A DNA stretch of 64,000 bases. It comes from Clavibacter phaseoli. GTDB lineage: Bacteria; Actinomycetota; Actinomycetes; Actinomycetales; Microbacteriaceae. The stretch is taken from positions 1,426,001 to 1,490,000 of the forward strand of contig NZ_CP040786.1 of NCBI RefSeq assembly GCF_021922925.1, written 5' to 3'. Under the pieces are notes generated by a model. That model did not search any database and was not told where the DNA came from. It was given only the letters and a program-made list of their open reading frames with translations. A program made the translations under genes and the position numbers. Positions 46,330 to 56,626 of the stretch are shown piece by piece (position 1 is the stretch's first letter; each line of letters begins with the position of its first letter).

Positions 46330-46617
46330 CTACTCGGGCTTCATGTTCTCGTAGATGCGCTTGCAGTCGGGGCAGACGGGGAACTTCTCCGGGTCGCGGC
46401 CGGGCAGCCACTTCTTGCCGCAGAGCGCCTTGACGGGCTTGCCGCTGATCGCGGACTCGAGGATCTTGTCCTTCTTCACGTAGTGCGAGAAGCGCTCGTG
46501 ATCGCCGGGCTCGATCGTCTCCTGCTCGAGGAGCTCCTCGAGCTCGCGGTCGAGGGTGTCGGTCCCGCCGCCCTGCGTGGGGCTTCCGGGGGCCTGTTCG
46601 ATGCTGAGGATGACCAT
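46330..46617 (-). CDS. DUF3039 family protein
   Basis: A 95-residue actinobacterial protein. Its core is DHERFSHYVKKDKILESAI, then KPVKALCGKKWLPGRDPEKFPVCPDCKRIYE. The Cys (ALCGKKW) and the CPDC pair with the nearby His can form a small zinc-binding site like that in related actinobacterial DUF3039/DUF3097 neighbourhoods. Function is unknown. It is convergent with pncB (40 bp) and read separately from the ABC transporter genes on its right, which lie on the same strand (49-bp gap). Confidence 0.8.
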   Translation of the reverse strand: MVILSIEQAPGSPTQGGGTDTLDRELEELLEQETIEPGDHERFSHYVKKDKILESAISGKPVKALCGKKWLPGRDPEKFPVCPDCKRIYENMKPE

Positions 46618-46665
46618 GACGTCAGTCTACTTTTCCGGCGCGCGGGGACCGGTGGCGCGGATCCG

Positions 46666-48212
46666 CTAGTGGCGCTGCGCGAAGGCCAGGAGCTCGGGGC
46701 CGCGCCGCTCGAACACGCGACCCCCGCCGACCACGCCGGCCCCGAGCGTCACGATGCCGATGCCCAGCCCCACGACGAGCGACCACGCCGGGTACGCGCC
46801 GCCGTGGACGAGTCCCATCCAGCCGAGCCACACCGACGGCAGCGCCAGGGCGACGGTGGCGAGGAACGTGAGCGTGGGCACGGTGGATCCGCCGGCGCTC
46901 ACGCTCTGCGGCGCGTGGAAGGGGCTGTCGCCGGGGCGCGACGCCGGGTACGGGAAGCGCGCCGAGAAGAGCGACGACAGGCCGACCCCGACGAGCAGGA
47001 CCCCGCCGCTGACCCCGATGACGGAGGGCAGGACGGACGCGTCGCCGAAGCCGAGGGCGCTGAGCGGCGCGCCGATCGCGACGAGCGGGATGCCGATTGC
47101 GAGGACGGGCACGAGGCGGCCGACGCGGTCCGCGACGCCGCGGATCCCCGACACGACGTGCAGCCACACCGCGGTGTGGTCGTGCGCGGTGTCGTTGTGC
47201 ACGCTCCAGCCGAGGAAGAGCGCCATCACCGGCAGCGGGACCAGGGCCAGCACGTGCGCGTCGACGTCCACGATCACGAGCGGGACGAGGAGCACGAGCG
47301 GGAGCACCGGGATCAGCACGAGCGTGGCGCGGTAGCGCGGGTCGCGGATCCAGTAGGTGACGCTCCGCGCGGCCACCGCACCCGCGGGCGAGGCGCCGAA
47401 GCGGCCAAACCAGCCGAGGCCGGTCTGGACGCGGCCGCCGCCGGCGCGGTCCGGCGCGGTGAGGGCCCACGGCACGAGGCGGACCCAGGCGAGCGCGAGC
47501 AGCGCCGCCGAGGCGACGGCCACCAGGAGCATGCCGGCGGCTCCCCCGACGTCGCCCGCGACCGCCGCGGCGGGAGCCGACCAGGCGGCGCCGAGCGGCG
47601 TCCAGGCGATGACGCCGAGCATGCCGCGCGCGGGACGGAGCCCGTCGTCGAGGAGGTCGGCCTGCGCGAGCGCGACGACCACGGGCACGAGCAGCACGGC
47701 CACGAGCCCGGCCGCGAGACCGGTCGCCTCGCGGGCCCGGCGCGTGCTGAGCAGGACGGAGGAGAGGACCGTGCTGATCCGCGCGACGAGCACGCACGTG
47801 GCGACGGCGGCGCAGGCCGCGACCACGGCGACGAGGGCGGTGAGCGGATCGCGGGCCCACGTGACCACGGTGGTCAGCGCCACGGCGACGAGGACCGCGC
47901 CCGGGACGCTGACGACGGCGGCCGCGGCGAGCGCGACGGCCAGGCGCCGGGGCTCGATGCCGTAGGGCGCGAAGCGGCGCGGGTCCATGGCGTCCTCGGA
48001 TCCGAGCACGAGCGGCACGACGAGCGCGCCGAGCACCACGAGGGCGCCTCCGGCGACCACGACGTCCCGCGCCGAGGCGACGTCGGCGTCGCGGAGCCCG
48101 GCGAGGGCGCCGACGGCGAGCACGGTGACGAGGATCCCGTAGACGCCGGCCGCGACGAGCCCGAGGACCTGCCAGGGGCTGCGGCGGAGCGCGTTGGCGA
48201 GGAGGGCGAGCC

Positions 48213-48237
<25 letters not shown>
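46666..48237 (-). CDS. Multispanning membrane protein, partner of an ABC ATPase
   Basis: A 523-residue protein with around 12 hydrophobic segments and a high Ala/Val/Leu content. The N-terminus is basic (LRLRLALLANALRRSPWQ). No known signature is clear apart from the ABC-2-like alternation of helices and short loops; RRFAPYGIEPRRLAVALAA and YWIRDPRYRATLVLI are the most distinctive loops. Its start (GTG 48237) lies 25 bp inside the end of the ATPase gene, so translation is coupled and it is very likely its permease. Substrate is unknown. Confidence 0.75.
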
Positions 48238-50111
<1,874 letters not shown>

Positions 50112-50402
50112 GGCCCCACGTTAGCAAGGCGGTCCTCCGTGCCCGATCCGCCGTCCTCGGCGGTCCCGCCACGGGCGCCCACGGCCGCGTCCGGAGGAGC
50201 CGACGTCCCCTCCGCGGAGGCCCGTCCAGATCACGAAAGGGACACGAGCCCTGCCCGCATCCCCCCTATTTCCCCGCCCGCGGCCTACGATGGAGGAGGC
50301 ATGACGGAGTGTCGAACAGGAAACCCGCGGGTGAAGTCCGGGCGAACCCTCGACGTCCGGGGGTCCCGACCGCACTCGGCACCCGCATCGAACGGAGAAC
50401 AC
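50112..50402. other. Divergent intergenic region upstream of ABC ATPase and glycan cluster
   Basis: 291 bp without a supported gene. It must hold the promoters of both flanking genes. A TACGAT hexamer at 50283-50288 could be a -10 element for the rightward cluster, with no convincing -35. Nothing else was seen. Confidence 0.4.
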
Positions 50403-51095
50403 ATGACCACGCAGGTAGTCATCCTGGCGGCAGGCATGGGCAGCCGTCTCGGACGCAGCCTCCCCAAGCCCCTCACCGAGCTGAGCGACGGCCGCACCAT
50501 CATGGGCCAGCAGTTCGACAACATCCGCTTCGGCCTCGGCGACGACGCCAAGGTCAGCATCGTCGTCGGCTACAAGCTCGACCACATCATCGACGCCTTC
50601 CCGGACGCCGACTACATCTACAACGAGCAGTACGACCAGACGAACACGTCGAAGAGCCTGCTCCGCGCCCTCCGTGCCTCGGGCCCCGGCGGCGTCCTCT
50701 GGATGAACGGCGACGTGGTCTTCGACCCGATGATCCTGCGCCGCGCCGCCGCGATGATCGCGCGCGACCAGTCGTTCGTCACGGTCAACACCTCCCGCGT
50801 CTCCGACGAGGAGGTCAAGTACACGACCAGCCCCGAGGGCTTCATCCGGGAGCTGTCGAAGACGGTGAAGGGCGGCCTCGGCGAGGCGGTCGGCATCAAC
50901 TACGTCTCCAAGGCCGACAAGCCGGTCCTCATCCGCCAGCTCGCCCGGGTCGCCGACCAGGACTACTTCGAGCGTGGAATAGAGTTGGCGATCGAGCAGG
51001 ACTCCCTGCTCGTCGAACCGGTAGACATCTCCGACCTGTACGCGGTCGAGGTCGACTTCGCGGAGGACCTCGAAAGGGCCAACCTCTTCGTCTAG
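50403..51095 (+). CDS. Sugar-phosphate / LicC-like nucleotidyltransferase
   Basis: A 230-residue Rossmann-like nucleotidyltransferase. The N-terminal signature ILAAGMGSRLGRSLPKPLTEL has the G-x-G-x-R and P-K elements that bind NTP, followed by NEQYDQTNTSKSLLRAL and a metal-binding LWMNGDVVFD (GD). Length and the N-T-S-K segment fit the LicC/phosphocholine-cytidylyltransferase-like branch rather than long GlmU enzymes. Product is inferred as an activated (CDP- or UDP-) precursor for a surface polymer. ATG 50403 follows ggagaacac. It is first in a rightward unit with the ABC exporter genes, 12 bp upstream. Confidence 0.82.
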   Translation: MTTQVVILAAGMGSRLGRSLPKPLTELSDGRTIMGQQFDNIRFGLGDDAKVSIVVGYKLDHIIDAFPDADYIYNEQYDQTNTSKSLLRALRASGPGGVLWMNGDVVFDPMILRRAAAMIARDQSFVTVNTSRVSDEEVKYTTSPEGFIRELSKTVKGGLGEAVGINYVSKADKPVLIRQLARVADQDYFERGIELAIEQDSLLVEPVDISDLYAVEVDFAEDLERANLFV

Positions 51096-51107
51096 ACCGC
51101 CTCGGGG

Positions 51108-51932
51108 ATGCTGACGCAGAGGATCCCCGCCGTGCCCGATGCCGCCATCCCCGGTCGCGCGTCCCGCACCCCCGCGGCCCGCTACCGACGCTCGCTCTGG
51201 CTCCTCACGACGCGCGACCTCAAGGTGCGCTACTCGACGAGCGCGCTCGGCTGGTTCTGGTCGATCCTCGATCCGCTCGTCATGTCGGGCATCTACTGGT
51301 TCGTCTTCACCGTCGTCTTCCAGCGCGACGTCGGCCAGGAGCCGTACATCGTGTTCCTGCTCGCGGCGCTCCTGCCGTGGATGTGGTTCACGGGGGCCAC
51401 GAGCGACTTCACCAGGGCGTTCAGCTCGCAGGCGAAGCTCGTGCGCTCGACGCGGATCCCCCGGAGCATCTGGGTGCTGCGGCTCGTGCTCGCCAAGGGC
51501 TTCGAGTTCATCGCGAGCCTGCCGGTGCTCGCCGTCTTCGCGATCGTCGCGGGAGCCCGCCTCGACGTGGACGTGCTGCTCTTCCCGCTCGCCGTGCTCC
51601 TGCAGGCCACGCTGCTCCTGGGCATCGGGCTGATCATCTCGCCGCTCGTCGTCTTCTTCCGCGACCTCGAGCGCGCCGTGAAGCTCGTGCTGCGCTTCCT
51701 CTTCTACGCCTCCCCCATCGTCTACTCGTCGAGCGACCTGCCCGCTGACCTGCACCCCTGGGCCGCGCTGAACCCGCTCACCGGGATCTTCGGCCTGTAC
51801 CGGGCCGCGTTCTTCCCCGCCGAGCTCGACTGGTACGCCGTCGGGGTGAGCGCGGCCATCTCGGCGGCGTTGGTCGCCGTCGGCGCCCTGGTCTTCCGCC
51901 GCTCGCTCCCGGCCGTCCTGAAGGAGATCTGA
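51108..51932 (+). CDS. ABC-2 type exporter permease (Wzm/TagG-like)
   Basis: A 274-residue permease for a polysaccharide or teichoic acid-like polymer. After the amphipathic N-terminal helix (LTTRDLKVRYSTSALGWFWSILDPL), typical of Wzm/TagG, six membrane segments follow, with LPWMWFTGATSDFTRAFSSQAKLVRSTRIPRSI in the middle and RFLFYASPIVYS before the last pair. It starts at ATG 51108; GTG 51132 is also plausible. Its stop shares one base with the start of the ATPase gene (TGATG). Confidence 0.85.
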   Translation: MLTQRIPAVPDAAIPGRASRTPAARYRRSLWLLTTRDLKVRYSTSALGWFWSILDPLVMSGIYWFVFTVVFQRDVGQEPYIVFLLAALLPWMWFTGATSDFTRAFSSQAKLVRSTRIPRSIWVLRLVLAKGFEFIASLPVLAVFAIVAGARLDVDVLLFPLAVLLQATLLLGIGLIISPLVVFFRDLERAVKLVLRFLFYASPIVYSSSDLPADLHPWAALNPLTGIFGLYRAAFFPAELDWYAVGVSAAISAALVAVGALVFRRSLPAVLKEI

Positions 51933-52711
51933 TGGGCCCGTCGCACCCGTCGCCCGACGCGCGCACCGTCCTCGCGGTCGAGGACGCCGGCATCCGCTTC
52001 CGCCGCAACCGCAAGTCCCGCCGGAGCTTCAAGGACCTGTTCGCGGGATCCGCCCGACGCGCGCGGCCCGGCGAGTTCTGGGCGCTGCGCCACGTCTCCT
52101 TCGAGGTGCGCCAAGGCGAGGCGATCGGCGTGGTCGGCCGCAACGGCCAGGGCAAGTCGACGCTCCTCAAGCTCGTCGCCGAGGTGCTCATCGCGGACGA
52201 GGGGTCGATCGGCGTCCACGCGGGCGTCGCCCCGCTCATCGAGATCACGGGCGGCTTCGTCAACGACCTCACAGTCCGCGACAACATCTACCTCACGGCG
52301 GGGCTCCACGGCATGTCCAAGGCCGAGATCGACGCGCGGTTCGACGAGATCATCGCGTTCGCCGAGATCCCCGACTTCGTCGACACCCCCTACAAGCACC
52401 TCTCGAGCGGGATGAAGGTGCGCATCGCCTTCGCGGTGATCTCGCGGCTCGACGAGCCGGTGCTCCTCGTGGACGAGGTCCTCGCCGTGGGCGACCGGGC
52501 GTTCCGGGAGAAGTGCTACCACCGGATCGAGGAGATGCTCGCGGAGGGCCGCACGCTCTTCTTCGTCTCGCACAACGAGCGCGACCTCCGCCGCTTCTGC
52601 ACGCGGGGCCTGTACCTCGACAAGGGCGCCCTCGTCCTCGACGGCCCCATCGACCAGGTGATGGACGCCTACAACGCCGACCACAACCCGCCGCCGGCCG
52701 CCGGCGCCTAG
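51932..52711 (+). CDS. ABC exporter ATP-binding protein (Wzt/TagH-like)
   Basis: A 259-residue ATPase driving the permease encoded directly upstream. Walker A is GRNGQGKSTLLKLV, the Wzt/TagH-type loop is GVAPLIEITGGFVNDLTVRDNIYL, the signature YKHLSSGMKVRIAFA, Walker B VLLVDEVLAVGD and the switch HNERDLRRFC. No C-terminal carbohydrate-binding domain is present, so recognition of the polymer terminus, as in the long Wzt, is not expected. It ends the unit 50403-52711. Confidence 0.9.
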   Translation: MGPSHPSPDARTVLAVEDAGIRFRRNRKSRRSFKDLFAGSARRARPGEFWALRHVSFEVRQGEAIGVVGRNGQGKSTLLKLVAEVLIADEGSIGVHAGVAPLIEITGGFVNDLTVRDNIYLTAGLHGMSKAEIDARFDEIIAFAEIPDFVDTPYKHLSSGMKVRIAFAVISRLDEPVLLVDEVLAVGDRAFREKCYHRIEEMLAEGRTLFFVSHNERDLRRFCTRGLYLDKGALVLDGPIDQVMDAYNADHNPPPAAGA

Positions 52712-52795
52712 CCGGAGACCGTCCCCTCCTCCCCAGCAGCGCCGTTCCACAGGCCCGCGACACCGCACGTCGCACGCCGCCCCTACCGTGCACGC

Positions 52796-53107
52796 ATGCT
52801 GCGATCGGTCCCGCCCCTGCCCGTCCGTCCCGACCCCGAGCCCGCGTACCGCGTGCCCTGGCACTTCGACCGCACGTCGGCGCGGCCGCGCTTCGCGCTG
52901 GTCAACGTCGGCGACGAGGTGCTGCACGCCATCTCGCTGCACCTGCTCGGGTCCGGCACGATGCTGTCGCGCGCGCCCGTCACCGTCCGTCCCGGGGAGC
53001 GCCTGTCCACCACCATCCGCGGCGACGACCTGGCGCTCGACACGATCCTCGTGGTGCGCTGGTTCCGGCCGGACGGGGGCGAGTACCTGTGGCGGGTCAG
53101 CTTCTGA
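52796..53107 (+). CDS. Small conserved-looking protein of unknown function
   Basis: A 103-residue protein, no signal peptide or membrane segment. It is beta-rich with FDRTSARPRFALVNVGDEVLHAISLHLLGSG, and ends TILVVRWFRPDGGEYLWRVSF, suggesting an immunoglobulin- or cupin-like strand sandwich. I do not recognise a family. ATG 52796 has no strong ribosome site. Its 3' end overlaps the convergent XRE regulator by 11 bp, so the two may be linked by antisense effects or a shared role. Confidence 0.6.
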   Translation: MLRSVPPLPVRPDPEPAYRVPWHFDRTSARPRFALVNVGDEVLHAISLHLLGSGTMLSRAPVTVRPGERLSTTIRGDDLALDTILVVRWFRPDGGEYLWRVSF

Positions 53108-53420
53108 CGGGCGTGGTGCCGCGTCGGTCGCGCTCGCGCTCCAGGCGGATGAGCTCGGCGGGCGAGTCCCCGTCGTCCTTCGGCAGCATGTCGGCGGTGA
53201 GGCCGGTCACGAGCAGACCCGCATCGACGTCGAGCCCGCTCGCGATCTTGATGATGTTGCGCAGGCTCGGGTTGCGCTGCCCGCGCTCGATCTTGCCGAG
53301 CGCGGTCCAGTGGATGCCGGAGAGCTCCGCGAGCGTCTCCTGGCTGATGCCGATGCGCTGGCGCTGCTCGCGCACCCGGGAGCCGAACTCGGCGGCGGCG
53401 TCGGAGACGGTGGTGACCAT
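53097..53420 (-). CDS. XRE family helix-turn-helix transcriptional regulator
   Basis: A 107-residue DNA-binding protein. The HTH (about residues 12-66) reads FGSRVREQRQRIGISQETLAELSGIHWTALGKIERGQRNPSLRNIIKIASGL, a standard Cro/C1-type fold with recognition helix HWTALGKIERG. The tail (LLVTGLTADMLPKDDGD) is short, with no sensor domain. It lies between the exporter unit and the 53576 gene, and could regulate either. The 156-bp gap to 53576 is a likely divergent promoter region. Confidence 0.85.
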   Translation of the reverse strand: MVTTVSDAAAEFGSRVREQRQRIGISQETLAELSGIHWTALGKIERGQRNPSLRNIIKIASGLDVDAGLLVTGLTADMLPKDDGDSPAELIRLERERDRRGTTPVRS

Positions 53421-53575
53421 GGCACATGCTTATCCGCCACATGGAGGAATGACCAGAGCGCGGGCGCCCCATGCGTCTGCGCCCGCGTCTCCGTGGATAG
53501 TCCGGACATCGATGCGTGCATCCGGTGGACGTCGAGGGCACGGTCGTGGAGGGTCGCCCCGCGTAGGCTCGGAGC

Positions 53576-54325
53576 ATGAAGGACGCCTCCGAGCTCGACC
53601 CGACCGTCGCCACCGGGATAGATCGTCTCCTGTCCGTGCAGCGCCCCGTCGTGCTCGCCCACATCCGCTCGATCCGCGCCCGCCACCCGGAGGCCTCCCC
53701 GGACCGCATCATCGCGATCCTCGAGAAGCGCTTCCTCGCCGCCGTCACCGCGGGAGGCGCCGCCGTGGGAGCCAGCGCGGTGATCCCCGGCGTCGGCACC
53801 GGCGTGTCCCTCGCGCTCACGGGCGTGGAGACGGCCGGCTTCCTCGAGGCGAGCGCCCTCTTCGCGCAGTCCATCACCGAGGTGCACGGGATCTCCGTCG
53901 AGGATCCGGCCCGAGCACGCGCCCTCGTGATGACCATGATGCTCGGCGCCCCGGGTGCCCAGGTGATCCAGCAGTTCACGGGCCAGTTCTCCGGTCAGCC
54001 CGTCGACCGGAACGCGAACTGGGGCCGTGCCATCACGTCCGGCCTTCCCTCGTTCGCCATCGGCCCCATCGCCGACCGCATCAAGCGCGCCTTCATCAAG
54101 CGGTTCGTGGTCAACCAGAGCGCGAGCGCCATCGGCCGCGCCGTCCCGTTCGGCATCGGCGCCGTCATCGGCGGCGCCGGCAACCGGATGCTCGGCGGCA
54201 AGATCGTCGCGAGCTCCCGTCAGGCGTTCGGTCCCGCGCCCGCCGGCTTCCCCGACGAGCTCGCGGTGCCGGAGCGGAAGCCGCGCGTGATCCGCGTCGC
54301 CGAGAAGAGGGCCGCGAAGGGCTGA
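53576..54325 (+). CDS. Unknown Gly/Ala-rich protein (possibly EcsC-like)
   Basis: A 249-residue protein I cannot place with certainty. It has a helical start (VQRPVVLAHIRSIRARHPEASPDRIIAILEKRFLAAVTAGGAAVGASAVIPGVGTGVSLA), where the G-x2-G pattern and the later VETAGFLEASALFAQSITEVHGI resemble EcsC-type sequences. A second glycine-rich stretch, FGIGAVIGGAGNRMLGG, follows. The ends are charged, and the hydrophobic glycine stretches may sit in or on the membrane. ATG 53576 begins a free-standing gene followed by a stem-loop. Confidence 0.55.
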   Translation: MKDASELDPTVATGIDRLLSVQRPVVLAHIRSIRARHPEASPDRIIAILEKRFLAAVTAGGAAVGASAVIPGVGTGVSLALTGVETAGFLEASALFAQSITEVHGISVEDPARARALVMTMMLGAPGAQVIQQFTGQFSGQPVDRNANWGRAITSGLPSFAIGPIADRIKRAFIKRFVVNQSASAIGRAVPFGIGAVIGGAGNRMLGGKIVASSRQAFGPAPAGFPDELAVPERKPRVIRVAEKRAAKG

Positions 54326-54335
54326 GCCCATCGCG

Positions 54336-54355
54336 GGAGGGCGGTGTCGCCCTCC
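54336..54355. terminator. Probable bidirectional terminator
   Basis: An 8-bp perfect stem, ggagggcg / cgccctcc, with loop gtgt, between the convergent stops at 54325 and 54367. No U-tract. Confidence 0.5.
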
Positions 54356-54366
54356 GCGCGGGAGGC

Positions 54367-55653
54367 TCAGGCCTCCTCGTCCTCGTCGTCGACCTGGGCG
54401 TCGGCCGCCGGATCCGCGGCGTCGTCCCGGGCGTGCAGCGTCGCGTGGCGATCCCACTCCCCCATCAGGTGCTCGACGGCCGCGTGGAAGCGTGCGGTCG
54501 CCGCGCCGGGAGAGGTGTCGCCGAAGTAGTGGCGGACCCACGCGGCGAGCCGGCGGTCCGCCGCGGCATCGTGCTGCAGCGCGTCCAGCCGGGTGACGAC
54601 GTCGCGCGCGTCGTCCGCGGTCAGCCACTCGCAGTCGGACAGGTAGCCGTCGGTGTCGATCTGCGCCTCGGGCCGCACCGGCCGCGTCACCAGGAGCGGA
54701 CGCCCCGCCGCGAGTCGGTCGTAGACCATCGCGGAGATGTCGACGATGGCGAGGTCCGCGGCGGACAGCTGCCAGGCGAGCTCGCGCGAGCGGTCGACGA
54801 CGTGCTGCGCCGAGGGATCCTGCGCGTTCGCCCGCTCGAGCATGGCCGCGATCTCGCGGTTGGCGCGCGCGTACTCAGGATCGACGACGCCCGACCGCGG
54901 ATGCGGGCGGTAGACGACGCGGTGCCGTCCGGTCGCGATGAGGTCGCGGACCAGCGGCACCCCGTGCGACGCGATGGATCCGTACGCCGCGGCGGCGCGG
55001 TCACCCTCCCACGTGGGCGCGTAGAGGACGACCGTGCGGTCGTCGGGCGCGTACGGCAGCTCGCCCGAGTAGTGGTCGGCCTGCGGACGCCCGATGGGGA
55101 TCGCGCGGCGGTCGAGGTCGTAGTCCCAGAGCACCTTGCCGAGCCGGGCGCGCGCCGCGTCGCCGGCGATGAGGCTGTAGTCGTACGCCTTGAACTGGTT
55201 GGTGGTCATGTACATCTTGTCGGACTCGCCGTGGTTGACGAAGACGTGCCAGCGGCGCCCGTACCGCATCATCTGGAAGTTGCGGGTGTTCTGGTTGACG
55301 TAGAGGACGATGCGGATGTCCTGCTCCGCGATGACCCGCTCGAGGTCCGCGACGCGGCGCACGTACTCAACGGGGAGGGGGCTCTCGTCGAGGAGCGCGT
55401 TCGCGCCGCTCGGGTGGCGGCTCAGGATCACGACCGGGTGCGTGCGCGCCAGCTCGACGAGCGGCCGGTACCACTGCCGGATCTGGTACATGTTCACGGC
55501 CGAGTCGGCGAAGTACACGGCGATGCGGTACTCGCCCTGCGGCGAGGGGGCGCGGAGCGCGAGCTTGCGCTGCAGGGTCCCGCGCGCACGGCGCTGATGG
55601 ACCAGCGAGCGGACAGCGCGCACGCCGAGGCGAGCGTCGTTCAGGAGACCCAT
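54367..55653 (-). CDS. CDP-glycerol glycerophosphotransferase-like protein
   Basis: A 428-residue enzyme with a GT-B-like layout of the TagB/TagF family, which transfers glycerol phosphate (or ribitol phosphate) from CDP-polyol to wall polymers. Typical features are HVFVNHGESDKMYMTTNQFKAYDYSLIAGDAA (the H-G-x-x-x-K donor region), YAPTWEGDR (P-T-W), YRPHPRSG and the late LAIVDISAMVYDRLAAGRPLLVTRP. The last ~20 residues are acidic. It lacks a signal peptide and should act on the inner face of the membrane. It lies in the glycan cluster with two GT2 genes, reading leftward. Confidence 0.82.
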   Translation of the reverse strand: MGLLNDARLGVRAVRSLVHQRRARGTLQRKLALRAPSPQGEYRIAVYFADSAVNMYQIRQWYRPLVELARTHPVVILSRHPSGANALLDESPLPVEYVRRVADLERVIAEQDIRIVLYVNQNTRNFQMMRYGRRWHVFVNHGESDKMYMTTNQFKAYDYSLIAGDAARARLGKVLWDYDLDRRAIPIGRPQADHYSGELPYAPDDRTVVLYAPTWEGDRAAAAYGSIASHGVPLVRDLIATGRHRVVYRPHPRSGVVDPEYARANREIAAMLERANAQDPSAQHVVDRSRELAWQLSAADLAIVDISAMVYDRLAAGRPLLVTRPVRPEAQIDTDGYLSDCEWLTADDARDVVTRLDALQHDAAADRRLAAWVRHYFGDTSPGAATARFHAAVEHLMGEWDRHATLHARDDAADPAADAQVDDEDEEA

Positions 55654-55750
55654 GCATCCACCGTAGCCAGCGCTCCGGGCCCCTCAGGACGAGCCCCGGC
55701 CGGGGGCGCGGAACGGTGTGCGATCGTGACCGAGCGGGGCGGGATCACGA

Positions 55751-56626
55751 TCAGATGACGGGCGGCCTGCCCGCGCGCGCCATGCGGATCACGGTGACCC
55801 ACGACATCGGCCGACGCGGCCCGGGCGACGTCGTCCAGCCCTCGCGCCAGCCGCGCAGCCAGGTGCCGAGCCCGTCCCGGTTCCGCGCGGAGCGCAGCAG
55901 CTGCACGGCGGTCCATGACCCCACGTACACGGGGACGAGCGGGAGCGGCAGGTTGCGCCGGGCGAGCCAGACGCGGTTGCGCGCGGTGAGGCGGTGGTAC
56001 TCCGCGTGCCGGGTGGGGGCGACCGCCGGATGGTGCGCGACGAGGTCGCCGGCGTACCAGGCGCGCAGCCCCTGGTCCCAGACGCGCCAGGCCAGCTCGA
56101 TCCCCTCGTGGGCGTAGAAGAACTCCCCCGCCCAGCCGCCGGCGGCCTCGAACGCGTCGCGGCGGACCACGACGGCGCCCTCCAGCACGGACATGACCGC
56201 GCTCGAGCGCGCGGGGTCGCCCTTGCGGATGCGCGGGATCCAGCGGCGCGGCGTGGCCGCTCCGGTCGGGTCCACGATGCGCGGCTGGACGAGCGCGATG
56301 TCGCCCGCACCTCGCATGAGCGCGAGGGAGTCCGCGAGGAACGCCGCGCTGGGGACGGTCTCGTCGTCGTCGAGGAAGAACAGCGTCTCGCCGGTGACGA
56401 GCGGGACGCCCGCGTTCCGGCCCGCCGGGATGCCGAGGTTCTCCGGCAGGTGCAGGCCGCGCACGCCGTCCGGGAGGCCGCGGGGATCCCAGCCGTTGCC
56501 GACCACGACGATGTCGAGCGCGACGCCCTCCTGACGCAGCACCGACGCGAGCGAGGCCGCCAGACCCTCCGGCCGACGCCCCTGGCTGAGGACGACGACG
56601 CCGACGCGCGGGACGGCGTCCGTCAC
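55751..56626 (-). CDS. Glycosyltransferase family 2 protein
   Basis: A 291-residue GT-A enzyme. It has VGVVVLSQGRRPEGLAASLASVL, DIVVVGNGWDP, ENLGIPAGRNAG and the metal-binding LFFLDDDETVPS (D-x-D), then a GGWAGEFFYAHEGIELAWRVWDQG acceptor region (E-D-x-E-W type W-R pattern). The nucleotide sugar and acceptor are unknown. It begins at GTG 56626, overlapping the upstream CDP-alcohol enzyme gene by four bases (GTGA), so the cluster is translationally coupled. A 97-bp gap separates its stop from the CDP-glycerol-transferase-like gene at 54367-55653 downstream. Confidence 0.86.
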   Translation of the reverse strand: MTDAVPRVGVVVLSQGRRPEGLAASLASVLRQEGVALDIVVVGNGWDPRGLPDGVRGLHLPENLGIPAGRNAGVPLVTGETLFFLDDDETVPSAAFLADSLALMRGAGDIALVQPRIVDPTGAATPRRWIPRIRKGDPARSSAVMSVLEGAVVVRRDAFEAAGGWAGEFFYAHEGIELAWRVWDQGLRAWYAGDLVAHHPAVAPTRHAEYHRLTARNRVWLARRNLPLPLVPVYVGSWTAVQLLRSARNRDGLGTWLRGWREGWTTSPGPRRPMSWVTVIRMARAGRPPVI

